A stretch of DNA of 64,000 nucleotides from Periweissella beninensis (GTDB lineage Bacteria; Bacillota; Bacilli; Lactobacillales; Lactobacillaceae), in assembly GCF_016908275.1 (NCBI RefSeq), contig NZ_JAFBDN010000007.1, positions 22,633 to 86,632 of the forward strand, in the 5' to 3' direction. Positions within the stretch are counted from its first letter, which is position 1, and each line of letters opens with the position of its first letter. This document shows positions 29,754-38,814 of this stretch, one piece after another. Under the pieces are notes generated by a model. It made no database searches. It was given only the letters and a program-made list of their open reading frames with translations, and was not told the origin of the DNA. Both the position numbers and the translations under genes were made by a program.

Positions 29754-30116
29754 TTATAGATAGATATCCTTGTTAGCTAAGTTATCAAGACATACTTGTA
29801 AATAATTTTGATTATGTTCAGGATAAATAGGGGTAGTTAACGGTACTGCAGGTAAGGTGGTATATGGTAAACATGTTTTACCACGGTAAAGGGGATCATA
29901 CCAATGCTGATCTGGTCGATAACCACGTTTTTGCATTTCCGCTAAAACAAGTAAATGAAATTGGAACAATTTATATGGTGAATGCAAAAAGACATAATTT
30001 ACCGTAGCGTGGTTTTTAGCCCAACCGTTGCCACGTAAAGCAGCTAGTTCACGATGTTGACCAAGTAACTGTTGGCGCGGTAACTTTGTAATAAGTGCTT
30101 CATGCCATAATCTCAT
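29754..30116 (-). CDS. Pyrimidine dimer DNA glycosylase-like protein (Pyr_excise family)
   Basis: Start placed at the ATG with 5' end 30116, because the family begins MRLWHE; a TTG at 30125 would add three residues. The 120 aa protein carries MRLWHEALITKLPRQQLLGQHRELAALRG, then NHATVNYVFLHSPYKLFQFH and EMQKRGY, the pattern of TIGR02328/Pyr_excise proteins related to phage T4 endonuclease V. Repair activity is inferred from that family only. No neighbouring repair genes. Confidence 0.82.
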   Translation of the reverse strand: MRLWHEALITKLPRQQLLGQHRELAALRGNGWAKNHATVNYVFLHSPYKLFQFHLLVLAEMQKRGYRPDQHWYDPLYRGKTCLPYTTLPAVPLTTPIYPEHNQNYLQVCLDNLANKDIYL

Positions 30117-30259
30117 AAATATCAACTAGTCCTTTATAATTAGAATTTATTTACTAATTGTAATACAGAAAAGTACGGCAAATCAAATTATTAAACTAAA
30201 TTATTAACATCCAATTTTTGCTCTAATAGTGTTAGAAAATAAAAAATTGAGGCTATTAT

Positions 30260-31315
30260 ATGACGAAAATCTTATTGTTTATTGGAGCATTACTATTATT
30301 AAGCTTGCTATGGTGGGTAACCATTCAACTTTGGCAAAAACATAAATTGAATTTAGTTTTTGGCTTTTGTTTTTTTAGGATTGTTTGCTGGTAGTTTAGG
30401 ATATTTATATTGGCTTATTCTTAATGTCAAAAATCCATTAATCACGAAATTTTTATGGATGCCATTGATTTCGGTTTTAAGTTTTATTGTGATGTTGTTT
30501 TTTGCATACCAATTGCTATTATTATGGAATGCATAGGTTGTTTGGCGTAAAGAAAGCCATAACTTAGGGAATTCATTAACCTTATTAGCAATCTTTGTTA
30601 TACTATTGCCCATTGTCAGAGTCGTAACCAATCGTTACTTTTTGGGGACGATGGTCACCTTTTTAACAACGACTGTCATTATGTTATTGGGTTATGCAAT
30701 GCTATTGTTTTTAAACTTTTTAGTTGTGCTGGCTTTATATCAAAAAAGTCGCATCAACCAACATGTTGATTTTATTATTGTGTTGGGTAGTGGCTTAATT
30801 GGCGGCACAAAGGTGCCACCACTATTAAGACAACGCATTAACAAAGCTATTGATATTTATGATACGCAAAAGGAGCGTGGCGAAACAGCGCCTAAGATAA
30901 TTTTATCAGGGGGGCAAGGAGGGGATGAAAAAATCCCAGAGGGGCAAGCGATGTTAAAGTATGCCGTGACGCATGGTGTCGCGCAAACAGATGCAATTGC
31001 TGAGGATAAATCAAAAAACACCTACGAAAATATGCAATTTTCGAAAGTTATTATTGATGAAATGGCCCCCAAAACAGCTAATATAATCTTTGTTACTAGT
31101 AATTACCATACTTTTCGTGCTAGTCGCTTAGCCAAGCAAGTTGGTATCGACATTGAGGGAATCGGGGCCCCAGTATCATTTTTCTTCTTACCAAATGCGA
31201 TTATTTGTGAATTTATTGCCATATATGCACCTAAAAAAGAACTCAAGTCGCGATGGGGTATTAGTCATCTTACTTGCAGCAATTGTTACGGTCTTAAATA
31301 TGGGAATTGGTTAAA
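30260..31315 (+). pseudogene. Broken YdcF/SanA-like membrane protein gene
   Basis: Translates as one polytopic protein with a C-terminal DUF218 domain only if three lesions are repaired. ATG 30260 opens MTKILLFIGALLLLSLLW; a frameshift near 30345-30363 moves it to the frame AFVFLGLFAGSLGYLYW; an in-frame TAG follows LLLLWNA (about 30535); a second shift near 31220 is needed to read the last helix (DGVLVILLAAIVTVLNMGIG). DUF218 motifs (VDFIIVLGSGL, SGGQGGDE, NTYENMQFSK, TSNYHTFRA) are intact. The family acts in envelope maintenance; here it is very likely dead. Confidence 0.85.
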
Positions 31316-31351
31316 TGGTGTTTGTGCCAAGGAATTCTAACAAGAGATAAA

Positions 31352-31384
31352 TAACCGAATGTCATTTAAAAATGGCATTCGGCT
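31352..31384. terminator. Terminator between ydcF pseudogene and glutathione peroxidase
   Basis: CCGAATG-CAT / ATG-CATTCGG stem between converging genes, with short A and T tails. Confidence 0.65.
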
Positions 31385-31417
31385 ATTTGCACTAGGACGT
31401 TTTAGTAAGATAAACCC

Positions 31418-31891
31418 TCAGGTTTCACTAAGCGCAGCGATAATTAGTTTCTCCATTTTAGCGGGTTTAGTAATTGGTGCATAGCGATGTAAGATGGTAC
31501 CATCTCGGGCAATTAAAAATTTGGTGTAATTCCATTTGATGGGCCCTGTTTGCGACTGTGTTTTCAAGTATGTGAATAATGGATCAGCATTTTCACCGTT
31601 GACTAAAAGCGGTTTAGTAATTGGAAAGGTTACCCCAAAATGAAGTTGGCAATAATTTTTTATTTCGGCAGAATTAGTTAGTTCTTGATGAAACTGATTA
31701 GAAGCACAGCCAATTATGACTAACCCTTGCTCATGATAGGTTTGATACAACGCTTGTAAATCGGAGAGTTGTGGAGCAAGCCCACATTTACTAGCGGTAT
31801 TAACAATTAATAAAACTTTATTTTTATAATCGAAGAGTGAAATTGGGGAGCCATCCATTTCAGTTAAGGTAAAATCATAAATTGTTGGCAT
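31418..31891 (-). CDS. Glutathione peroxidase-like thiol peroxidase (BsaA type)
   Basis: Peroxide-reducing enzyme of the thioredoxin fold, 157 aa. Start at the ATG with 5' end 31891, after GAGG. The catalytic triad is visible: Cys in NTASKCGL, Gln in ASNQFHQ, Trp in IKWNYTKF. It uses cysteine rather than selenocysteine and probably depends on thioredoxin. A cre-like site lies 73 bases upstream of the start. Confidence 0.92.
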   Translation of the reverse strand: MPTIYDFTLTEMDGSPISLFDYKNKVLLIVNTASKCGLAPQLSDLQALYQTYHEQGLVIIGCASNQFHQELTNSAEIKNYCQLHFGVTFPITKPLLVNGENADPLFTYLKTQSQTGPIKWNYTKFLIARDGTILHRYAPITKPAKMEKLIIAALSET

Positions 31892-32197
31892 AAAAGACCT
31901 CGTTATTAGCAAGTTTAATTATTAACTTAAAATGATCATAAACCAAACAAAATGAAAATCCAATGAAAACGCTTACGATTTAATAATTACTAAATTAATT
32001 AATAAAATGGTAAAATTAAATTAAGTATAAGCAGTTACTTAATTTGAAAAATCTGAAAAAATTTAAATTAGCTATAATCGGCTATATCTAGCTAAGTAGA
32101 CCGTGTTACTCAATGATAACTTATTTGACAAGGATTATAATTATATGTTTATCATAGATAGATAGGTATGAGTAATTTTTCAACAAGGGGGGCTTTA
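31892..32197. other. Divergent intergenic region, peroxidase / opuA
   Basis: 306 bases between divergent genes. It contains a cre-like site (31964-31977) and AT-rich promoter-like sequence. TTGACA occurs at about 32127, but no well-spaced -10 is obvious. Confidence 0.5.
31964..31977. promoter_or_regulatory. Cre-like catabolite control site
   Basis: TGAAAACGCTTACG differs from the CcpA consensus TGWAANCGNTNWCA only at the last base. It may place the peroxidase gene or the opuA operon under carbon catabolite control. Confidence 0.45.
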
Positions 32198-33391
32198 ATG
32201 ACAATTGAGGTAGAAGTAAAAAACGTGACTAAAATTTTTGGCAAACAGCTAGCAAAGGCCAAAAAATTGGTACGTGAAAATAAAAGTAAAGAAGATATTC
32301 TTGCTCAAACTGGGGCGACGGTAGGCGTTGATCGCGCAAGCTTTACGATTAAACAAGGTGAAATTTTTGTGATTATGGGGTTATCAGGGAGTGGTAAATC
32401 AACACTGATTAGAATGATTAATCAGTTAATACCAGCAACTGATGGTCAAATCTTGATTGACGGTCAAGACTTAACCAAGTTAAATAAGCAAGAAATGATT
32501 GCTTTACGGCGTAAAAAAATGAGTATGGTTTTTCAAAACTTTGCGCTATTTCCAAATTATACGATTATTCAAAATGTTGCCTTTGGCTTGGAAATTAAAG
32601 GTAAAGATAAGGCCCAAAGAGAAGCACGAGCGCATGAAGCATTAGAATTGGTGGGGCTAAAGGGATATGATGACCAATATCCTAATCAATTATCTGGTGG
32701 TATGCAACAAAGAGTTGGCTTAGCGAGAGCGTTGGCTAGTGATACGGATATTTTGCTGATGGATGAAGCTTTTTCAGCACTAGACCCCTTGAATCGGAAA
32801 GAAATGCAAGATGAGCTATTACGCATTCAAAGTGAACTACATAAGACAATTATTTTTATTAGTCATGATTTAAATGAAGCATTAAAATTAGGTGATCATA
32901 TTATGATTATGCGTGATGGGCAAGTGATTCAAACTGGAACGCCTGAGGAGATTTTAACACAACCGGCTGATGATTATGTGGAGCGTTTTATTGAAGATGT
33001 TGATCGCTCACGGGTGTTAACAGCTGCTAATGTAATGATAAAGCCTGCCATGGTGAACATTGAAAAGTCAGGGCCACGGACGGCTTTAAGAGAAATGCGC
33101 GAAAATAATACCTCATCGATTTATGTCATTGACAATCAACAACGCTTTATTGGGATGGCCGATGCTCGGGATGTCATTGAATTGGTTAGAAAACAGCAAA
33201 AAGATTTAGGTCAGGTTTTGCAAAAAGATGTGCCAACAACGAATCCTGACACACCAATCAAAGAATTAATGTCAGAGATTTCAACAACGCCAATTCCGTT
33301 TGCAGTTCTTGATGAGCGGGAACATTTGTTGGGGATTATTGTCAGAGGGGCTGTGTTAGGTGCTTTAGCTGGGGATGGGGTGACTGAATAA
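32198..33391 (+). CDS. opuAA: Glycine betaine/carnitine ABC transporter ATPase
   Basis: ATP-binding subunit of an osmoprotectant importer. I chose ATG 32198, preceded by AAGGGGGG, over the upstream ATG at 32168. The 397 aa protein has Walker A GLSGSGKS at 61-68, the long betaine-family insert before it (KAKKLVRENKSKEDIL), the Q-loop VFQNFALFPN, signature LSGGMQQR and Walker B ILLMDEAFSALD. The C-terminal 120 residues form a tandem CBS pair, which in OpuA senses ionic strength. The stop overlaps the next ATG (TAATG). Confidence 0.95.
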   Translation: MTIEVEVKNVTKIFGKQLAKAKKLVRENKSKEDILAQTGATVGVDRASFTIKQGEIFVIMGLSGSGKSTLIRMINQLIPATDGQILIDGQDLTKLNKQEMIALRRKKMSMVFQNFALFPNYTIIQNVAFGLEIKGKDKAQREARAHEALELVGLKGYDDQYPNQLSGGMQQRVGLARALASDTDILLMDEAFSALDPLNRKEMQDELLRIQSELHKTIIFISHDLNEALKLGDHIMIMRDGQVIQTGTPEEILTQPADDYVERFIEDVDRSRVLTAANVMIKPAMVNIEKSGPRTALREMRENNTSSIYVIDNQQRFIGMADARDVIELVRKQQKDLGQVLQKDVPTTNPDTPIKELMSEISTTPIPFAVLDEREHLLGIIVRGAVLGALAGDGVTE

Positions 33392-34227
33392 TGGATATTT
33401 TAATCGCAAAACTACCGGTAGCCGATTGGATAAATGATTTTGTTAAATGGTTATCAGGCTTTACGGGCTTTTTTAATGGAGTGACCAATTTTATTGGTGC
33501 TATTGCCAATATGTTTCAATGGGTCTTTGACCTAATTCCAATTTGGTTATTCTTTGTTTTGATTTTAGGCTTAACATTTTATGTTAAACGTAATGATAAA
33601 AAATGGGGTCTTTTAATTTTTGAATTATTGGGATTACTTTTCATATGGAATATGGGATATTGGCGTGATATGACACAAACGCTAACGCTAGTTTTGACCT
33701 CATGTCTAATTGTCTATGTCATTGGTATTCCACTGGGAATTTGGATGGCAAAGACCCAGTGGGTTAATATGGTTATGCAACCGGTCCTTGATTTTATGCA
33801 GACCATGCCAGCCTTTGTGTACTTGATTCCCGCGGTGGCGTTTTTTGGTATTGGGACCGTACCGGGAGTTATTGCGTCAGTAATTTTCGCCATGCCACCA
33901 ACAGTAAGAATGACGAACCTAGGAATTAGGCAAGTCCCAGTCGATTTAATTGAAGCTGCTGATTCATATGGTTCAACCAGTTGGCAAAAATTATTTAAGG
34001 TGCAATTACCATTAGCCCAGTCAACGATGATGGCCGGGATTAACCAATCTTTAATGTTAGCTTTATCAATGGTTGTAATTGCCTCAATGATTGGTACATT
34101 GGGCTTAGGAACACAAGTTTACTTTGCGGTTGGTCGAAATGACGCCGGGGCTGGATTTACCGCGGGTCTTTCAATCGTTATTTTGGCAATTATTCTTGAT
34201 CGGATAACGCAATCATTAAAGAAGTAG
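33391..34227 (+). CDS. opuAB: Glycine betaine ABC transporter permease
   Basis: Membrane subunit of 278 aa with about six helices. The N-terminus (DWINDFVKWLSGF) resembles the OpuA/ProW amphipathic start. The coupling motif near residue 185 (EAADSYGSTSWQKLFKVQLPLA) is the EAA loop that contacts the ATPase. It starts inside the ATPase stop codon and is 17 bases before the binding protein gene. Confidence 0.94.
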   Translation: MDILIAKLPVADWINDFVKWLSGFTGFFNGVTNFIGAIANMFQWVFDLIPIWLFFVLILGLTFYVKRNDKKWGLLIFELLGLLFIWNMGYWRDMTQTLTLVLTSCLIVYVIGIPLGIWMAKTQWVNMVMQPVLDFMQTMPAFVYLIPAVAFFGIGTVPGVIASVIFAMPPTVRMTNLGIRQVPVDLIEAADSYGSTSWQKLFKVQLPLAQSTMMAGINQSLMLALSMVVIASMIGTLGLGTQVYFAVGRNDAGAGFTAGLSIVILAIILDRITQSLKK

Positions 34228-34244
34228 GTAAGGGGGAAGAAGCG

Positions 34245-35162
34245 ATGCAAAAAATAAGCAAACACTTACGCTTAAGTTCCCTACTGGTACCGATACTTGG
34301 ATTAGTGCTCCTTTTAAGTGGTTGTGCGAGCCAACTGAAGGCTTATGATGCGCAACAAAAGCTAGGGCCGCAACTTAATTATACAATTACCGGGATCGAT
34401 GCTGGGGCAGGAATTATGGGAAATACCCAGACGGCATTACAGGTGTACGGCTTGAAAACGGCTAATTGGCAACTACAAACAAGTTCAACGGCGGCAATGA
34501 CAAGTGCTTTAAATAAAGCAATTCAGTATAAGCAACCGATTGTTATTACTGGTTGGCAACCCCATTGGATGTTTACTAAGTATAAACTTAAATTCTTAAA
34601 AGATCCTAAAAATGTGTACGGTAAAACGGAAAATATCGATACAATAACGCGCATTGGGTTTAAACAAAGTAATCCGGCGGTATATAAGTTTTTACAAAAT
34701 TTTAATTGGACACCAACTGAAATGTCAGGCATTATGCTAAAAGTCAACAATGGGATTGATCCGGCTAAAGCAGCCCAAGCATATATTGATAAACATCCAC
34801 AGCAAGTTAAGCAATGGCTAAAAGGCGTCGCTAAGGGACACGGCCAAAAGGTCACAATTGCTTATGTAGCTTGGGATTCTGAAATTGCTTCAACTAATTT
34901 GGTTAAACGTATTTTGGACAAACGAGGCTATCAGGTGACTATTCAAGCAATGGAAGCCCAACCAATGTGGGCAGCCGTTGCCACTAAGGCCGCTGATATC
35001 TCATTAAGTGCTTGGCTCCCAAATACACATGCGATTTACGCTAAACAATATAAAGGTAAATATGTAGATGTGCGGGCCAATTTACATGGTGCTAGAACAG
35101 GCTTAGCGGTACCAACCTATATGAAAAATATTAATTCAATTGAAGACTTAAAAAATAAGTAG
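34245..35162 (+). CDS. opuAC: Glycine betaine-binding lipoprotein
   Basis: Extracellular substrate-binding protein, 305 aa. The signal peptide ends in the lipobox LLSGC, so Cys is lipidated. Aromatic residues of the choline/betaine cage family are present (TGWQPHWMF, VAWDSEIAS, WLPNTHAIYAKQYKGKY). It completes the operon ATPase-permease-binding protein. Substrate could be glycine betaine, carnitine or another quaternary amine. Confidence 0.93.
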   Translation: MQKISKHLRLSSLLVPILGLVLLLSGCASQLKAYDAQQKLGPQLNYTITGIDAGAGIMGNTQTALQVYGLKTANWQLQTSSTAAMTSALNKAIQYKQPIVITGWQPHWMFTKYKLKFLKDPKNVYGKTENIDTITRIGFKQSNPAVYKFLQNFNWTPTEMSGIMLKVNNGIDPAKAAQAYIDKHPQQVKQWLKGVAKGHGQKVTIAYVAWDSEIASTNLVKRILDKRGYQVTIQAMEAQPMWAAVATKAADISLSAWLPNTHAIYAKQYKGKYVDVRANLHGARTGLAVPTYMKNINSIEDLKNK

Positions 35163-35178
35163 GCTTTTAAATCACAAT

Positions 35179-35213
35179 AAAGGTGTGGACTAAGGATAAG
35201 TCCGCACCTTTAT
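35179..35213 (+). terminator. Terminator of opuA operon
   Basis: AAAGGTGTGGACT / AGTCCGCACCTTT stem with one wobble pair. Confidence 0.88.
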
Positions 35214-35249
35214 TTGTGCTTGAAAAATTACGAATTAGTTACGGCAGAT

Positions 35250-36467
35250 TTAATTTTCGGTAGTTAGAAGGTGAGCTAACTTTTCAATCCCTAATTGAAT
35301 TTGCAAAATACTAACATTAGAGAAATTAAGGCGTGCCCCATTGGTAACATTTGAAACTGGGTATTGCCCATTACTAGGCACAAAGACAATGTGGGCTTGA
35401 GGGAGACAAATTTGCTGCATAAAGTCATTCATATCAAACGCATCTTGATGTTCTAGCCAGATGAAAAAACCACCACTAGGTTTAGTAAATTTAAGATTAC
35501 TGGGCATGTGAATTGTCAAAGCAGTGAGCATTGCCGCTAACTTTGCTTGGTAGCGTACTTTAAGTTGGTTAATATGAGCGTCTAAGTTAAAATGTTCCAA
35601 ATAATAGCTTAAGGCTTCAAGGGTCAAGGTGGGTGATTGGACATCAACAGCTGCTTTTAAACCAGCTAATTGAGTAATTAGCTTACTAGAACCGACAACA
35701 TAACCAATTCTTAGCCCCGGTGATAGAATTTTAGAAAAGCTCGAAACAAATAATACACGATCATCAGTGTCAAAACTCTGGATAGTTGGTTGTGGTTCAC
35801 CGTGGTAACGCAATTCACGATAAGGTGAGTCTTCGATGATATAAAAATTGTATTCCTTAGCTAGCTGGGCAAGACGTTGTCGCTTAGGGGTACTCATGGT
35901 AATCCCCGTGGGATTTTGAAAATCTGGAATTGTGTATAAAAGTTTAATTTTTTGGCTTGTAGCTTGGCTCTTTTTAAGTTCATTTTCAAATATCGTTAAG
36001 TTAAGACCATCTTCTTCCATGGGAATCTCGTAAAATGTTGGTTCATAAGCCTGAAAAGCGGCAATTGCTCCCATATAAGTTGGTGCTTCAAGAGCCAAAC
36101 CCGTTTGAGTATTAAGGAATAGGCGGCTAATTAAATCAATTGCTTGTTGCCCACCTTGAGTAACTAGAATGTTTGCAGGATCAAATTGGCCGTTATTGTT
36201 AAAGTTATGGCGCGTAATTAATTGTTCACGCAGTTTTAAAGGTCCCTTGGCATCAGTGTATTGAAAGATTGCTTGATGTTGATTAGCGATGGCCTGACTA
36301 AAAGAAGTCGCCAAGTCAGTCTCAGGAAACAGACTAGTATCTGGATAACCACCAGCAAATGAGATGTTTTTAGGGTCTGAACTAGCCATAAAGAGGTCTG
36401 CCAAACCTGATGGATCACTATTAGCAATGCGATTAGCAAATTGGTTATTGATAGGTGAAGTATTCAT
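35250..36467 (-). CDS. PLP-dependent aminotransferase, class I/II
   Basis: Start chosen at the ATG with 5' end 36467, 10 bases after GAGGA; the earlier ATG at 36509 has no ribosome site. The 405 aa protein has the fold type I hallmarks: SFAGGYPDTSLFP, TQGGQQAIDL, YTIPDFQNPTG, ED-SPYRELRY and the PLP lysine in SSFSKILSPGLRIGY. C-terminal GARLNFSN supplies the substrate Arg. It resembles the 2-aminoadipate/aromatic aminotransferase group (LysN/MocR-type catalytic domain without the DNA-binding part). Substrate not determinable. Confidence 0.9.
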   Translation of the reverse strand: MNTSPINNQFANRIANSDPSGLADLFMASSDPKNISFAGGYPDTSLFPETDLATSFSQAIANQHQAIFQYTDAKGPLKLREQLITRHNFNNNGQFDPANILVTQGGQQAIDLISRLFLNTQTGLALEAPTYMGAIAAFQAYEPTFYEIPMEEDGLNLTIFENELKKSQATSQKIKLLYTIPDFQNPTGITMSTPKRQRLAQLAKEYNFYIIEDSPYRELRYHGEPQPTIQSFDTDDRVLFVSSFSKILSPGLRIGYVVGSSKLITQLAGLKAAVDVQSPTLTLEALSYYLEHFNLDAHINQLKVRYQAKLAAMLTALTIHMPSNLKFTKPSGGFFIWLEHQDAFDMNDFMQQICLPQAHIVFVPSNGQYPVSNVTNGARLNFSNVSILQIQLGIEKLAHLLTTEN

Positions 36468-36704
36468 AAGTGGACGGTCCTCGTTATCATCGATTTTAGT
36501 TATTGACATTAGCTTACTATTTTAATTTAGATGAATCAAGATACACAAATTCATTGTTTTGATGAATTTTTTTCAACAAATTGATATAACAATGCTCGCT
36601 AGGTGTTTATTAAAAATTAAATTATGACTTAGGAATGTATTCTTAATGATAATACAATATTAAATGTCGGATATAATGGATATACCATTTAGGGGGGGAT
36701 CGAT

Positions 36705-38690
36705 ATGTTAGTTAAAGGTGGACGTTTACTAATTATGTTAGTGGGGCTTGGCATGCTAATAATTGGTTTAAAAACAAACCTAGCAGGCGCAACTAATTAT
36801 GCATTGCAACCAATCATGGCAATCGTGCTAATGGGCATGCTAGCAGTACTACTAGTATTAGGGGGGTTATTGTTAAATCGGGTTTTCAATCAAATGTCGC
36901 ATAAAATGCTTTGGCTATTAATTATTACGGTGTATCTTAGCATAGTAGGGATTCAATTATTAATCATCAAAAATTTCACACCTTCATTTGTCCGGGATCC
37001 ATTTCGAGTGATTAATACAGCAATTAGCCTTAGTCAGCACCAATTGCAATGGCCCATTTATTTTTCAAGGGCCACCAACAATGTCAATATAACGGTTATT
37101 TTGGCGCAACTTTTAAAAATAACGCATTTTTTACCAGTTAGCCCAATTTTACAGGTTCGTCTCTGGCAATTAGCGTTAGTGCAACTAGTAATATTGGTGA
37201 TGTTAGTAAACACGTATTTAATAACGAAAAAGTTAAGTACAGTATTAATGACCTTAATATGGACCTTAATTATCCCGTTTTTTTATACCTATAATTTGCT
37301 AGTATTTTATTCAGACATTTGGATTATGCTAGGTTTTGGGATAGTAACTTTAAGTGCTTTATTACTTAACAACACTAAAAAACCATTAATACAAGGGTTG
37401 GTGCTATTATTAGCGGGTAGTAGTGCGTTGATTACGCAACTAATTAAGCCTAATTTTATTGTTGTCATTCCAGCTTTACTGATTTGGTTAGTGATGTGTC
37501 AAGCAAAGGATCAGGTGCCTAAAAAAAGTGGGCTACTCGTGGTGACCATTAGTGTTGCAGTCATTTGTGCATTTCCCGTTAATAAATTGATTGATCAAGC
37601 AGTTAATTTTGAACCAGTTGAGCGCTATGAGTTTCCAATTCAACACTGGATGATGATGGGACTTAATCTAAAAAGCGGTGGCACTTATTCTCAAGCAGAT
37701 GTACAATTAACGGCTAGGCAGGCCACTTTAACAGCTAAAAAGCAACAAGATACGGCAATCATAAAAGCACGTTTAGAAAAGATGTCATTAAAACAAATTA
37801 GTCAATTATTTGTAACTAAATTAACGAACTTACAAAATCAAGGAAAGTTAAATCATAATTATCTTGATGGCTACGTCAAGGCGCCCAAGTGGTATTTGCA
37901 ACGGCGTTTATTCGTTGATAATGGTATTACTAATTTGACCCGTCTTGGCATGGTTATTTTATATGGCCTGGCCTTGTATACTATTATGATGAGCCTTTTC
38001 TTTGGCCGACGAAATGCCCATACTTTGTTAGCGGTGCTACTAATATTGGGCTTAATTGTCTTTCATACCCTAATGTGGGAAGCCAATAATCGGTATGGTG
38101 AAGCAATGCTAATTCCCTTACTTTGCATAGTAACCACTGGTTTTGAACAGGCAAGCGAGTTAACAAAGAAGTGGTCGCTAAAGGGCTGGTTGGCGGTAAC
38201 CTTTTTAGCTAGTTGTCTCATGGCTTTCTTGGGGGATCAACAGTCAATAGCGACTTCCCAAAAACTTAAGCAACCCCTAGTTAAAATAACTGGTCAATAT
38301 GCCAATTGTGGTGGTGGTTTCAATTATCAACCAGTTTCGCTCGCACCAAAGCAACGTTTAGTACAAAGCGTAACGTTACCAGTTAGTGCCAAAAAATTAC
38401 AAATTTTAGCGTATGGTCATCAAAATATCCGCTTTAATTTGTATTATCACCATAAATTAATTTATCAAGTGGCAAATATTACAAGTAAACAACGGCACTT
38501 AAATATGAATCATGATTTCAATATTTATGTCTACCATACATTTAAGCCCGGTAAGTATAAGTTGGTTTTTACTAATTCTCAGCATACAATTGGTAAAGTT
38601 AGGGTGCAAAAAGCAGCTTACAAGTTGCAAGAAGGGCAAATAAAAGAATTATCCGGCAATGCTTCTTTTATTTTTGCCTTTTCTCGTTAA
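36705..38690 (+). CDS. Large polytopic membrane protein, GT-C glycosyltransferase-like
   Basis: The 661 aa protein has about ten to twelve hydrophobic segments in residues 1-490, then a soluble, probably extracytoplasmic beta-rich domain of about 160 residues. The first large loop contains RDPFRVINTAISLSQHQLQWPIYF and then NNVNITVILAQLL, like the acidic loop of GT-C mannosyltransferases and the TIGR03766 group. It may glycosylate a surface polymer or protein using a lipid-linked sugar. Single gene; AGGGGGGGATCG precedes the ATG. Confidence 0.75.
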   Translation: MLVKGGRLLIMLVGLGMLIIGLKTNLAGATNYALQPIMAIVLMGMLAVLLVLGGLLLNRVFNQMSHKMLWLLIITVYLSIVGIQLLIIKNFTPSFVRDPFRVINTAISLSQHQLQWPIYFSRATNNVNITVILAQLLKITHFLPVSPILQVRLWQLALVQLVILVMLVNTYLITKKLSTVLMTLIWTLIIPFFYTYNLLVFYSDIWIMLGFGIVTLSALLLNNTKKPLIQGLVLLLAGSSALITQLIKPNFIVVIPALLIWLVMCQAKDQVPKKSGLLVVTISVAVICAFPVNKLIDQAVNFEPVERYEFPIQHWMMMGLNLKSGGTYSQADVQLTARQATLTAKKQQDTAIIKARLEKMSLKQISQLFVTKLTNLQNQGKLNHNYLDGYVKAPKWYLQRRLFVDNGITNLTRLGMVILYGLALYTIMMSLFFGRRNAHTLLAVLLILGLIVFHTLMWEANNRYGEAMLIPLLCIVTTGFEQASELTKKWSLKGWLAVTFLASCLMAFLGDQQSIATSQKLKQPLVKITGQYANCGGGFNYQPVSLAPKQRLVQSVTLPVSAKKLQILAYGHQNIRFNLYYHHKLIYQVANITSKQRHLNMNHDFNIYVYHTFKPGKYKLVFTNSQHTIGKVRVQKAAYKLQEGQIKELSGNASFIFAFSR

Positions 38691-38708
38691 GGTTGAAGCG
38701 AAAAAAAT

Positions 38709-38751
38709 AAACAGGACTGAAGTTATCAAAATTCAGTCCTGTTTACTTTTT
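38709..38751 (+). terminator. Terminator between GT-C gene and PEP carboxylase
   Basis: Perfect AAACAGGACTGAA / TTCAGTCCTGTTT stem, 10-base loop, T-rich tail; A residues upstream allow use on the other strand. Confidence 0.9.
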
Positions 38752-38814
38752 TAGCAAGAAAATCATTGCTTAATCACTTTAGTGACGAACATTTAAAACT
38801 AATTGGCTTTACTA

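Noticed and set aside
32127..32150. TTGACA with nearby TATAAT as opuA promoter
   Set aside because: The two boxes are only about 5 bases apart, so they cannot pair as one promoter.
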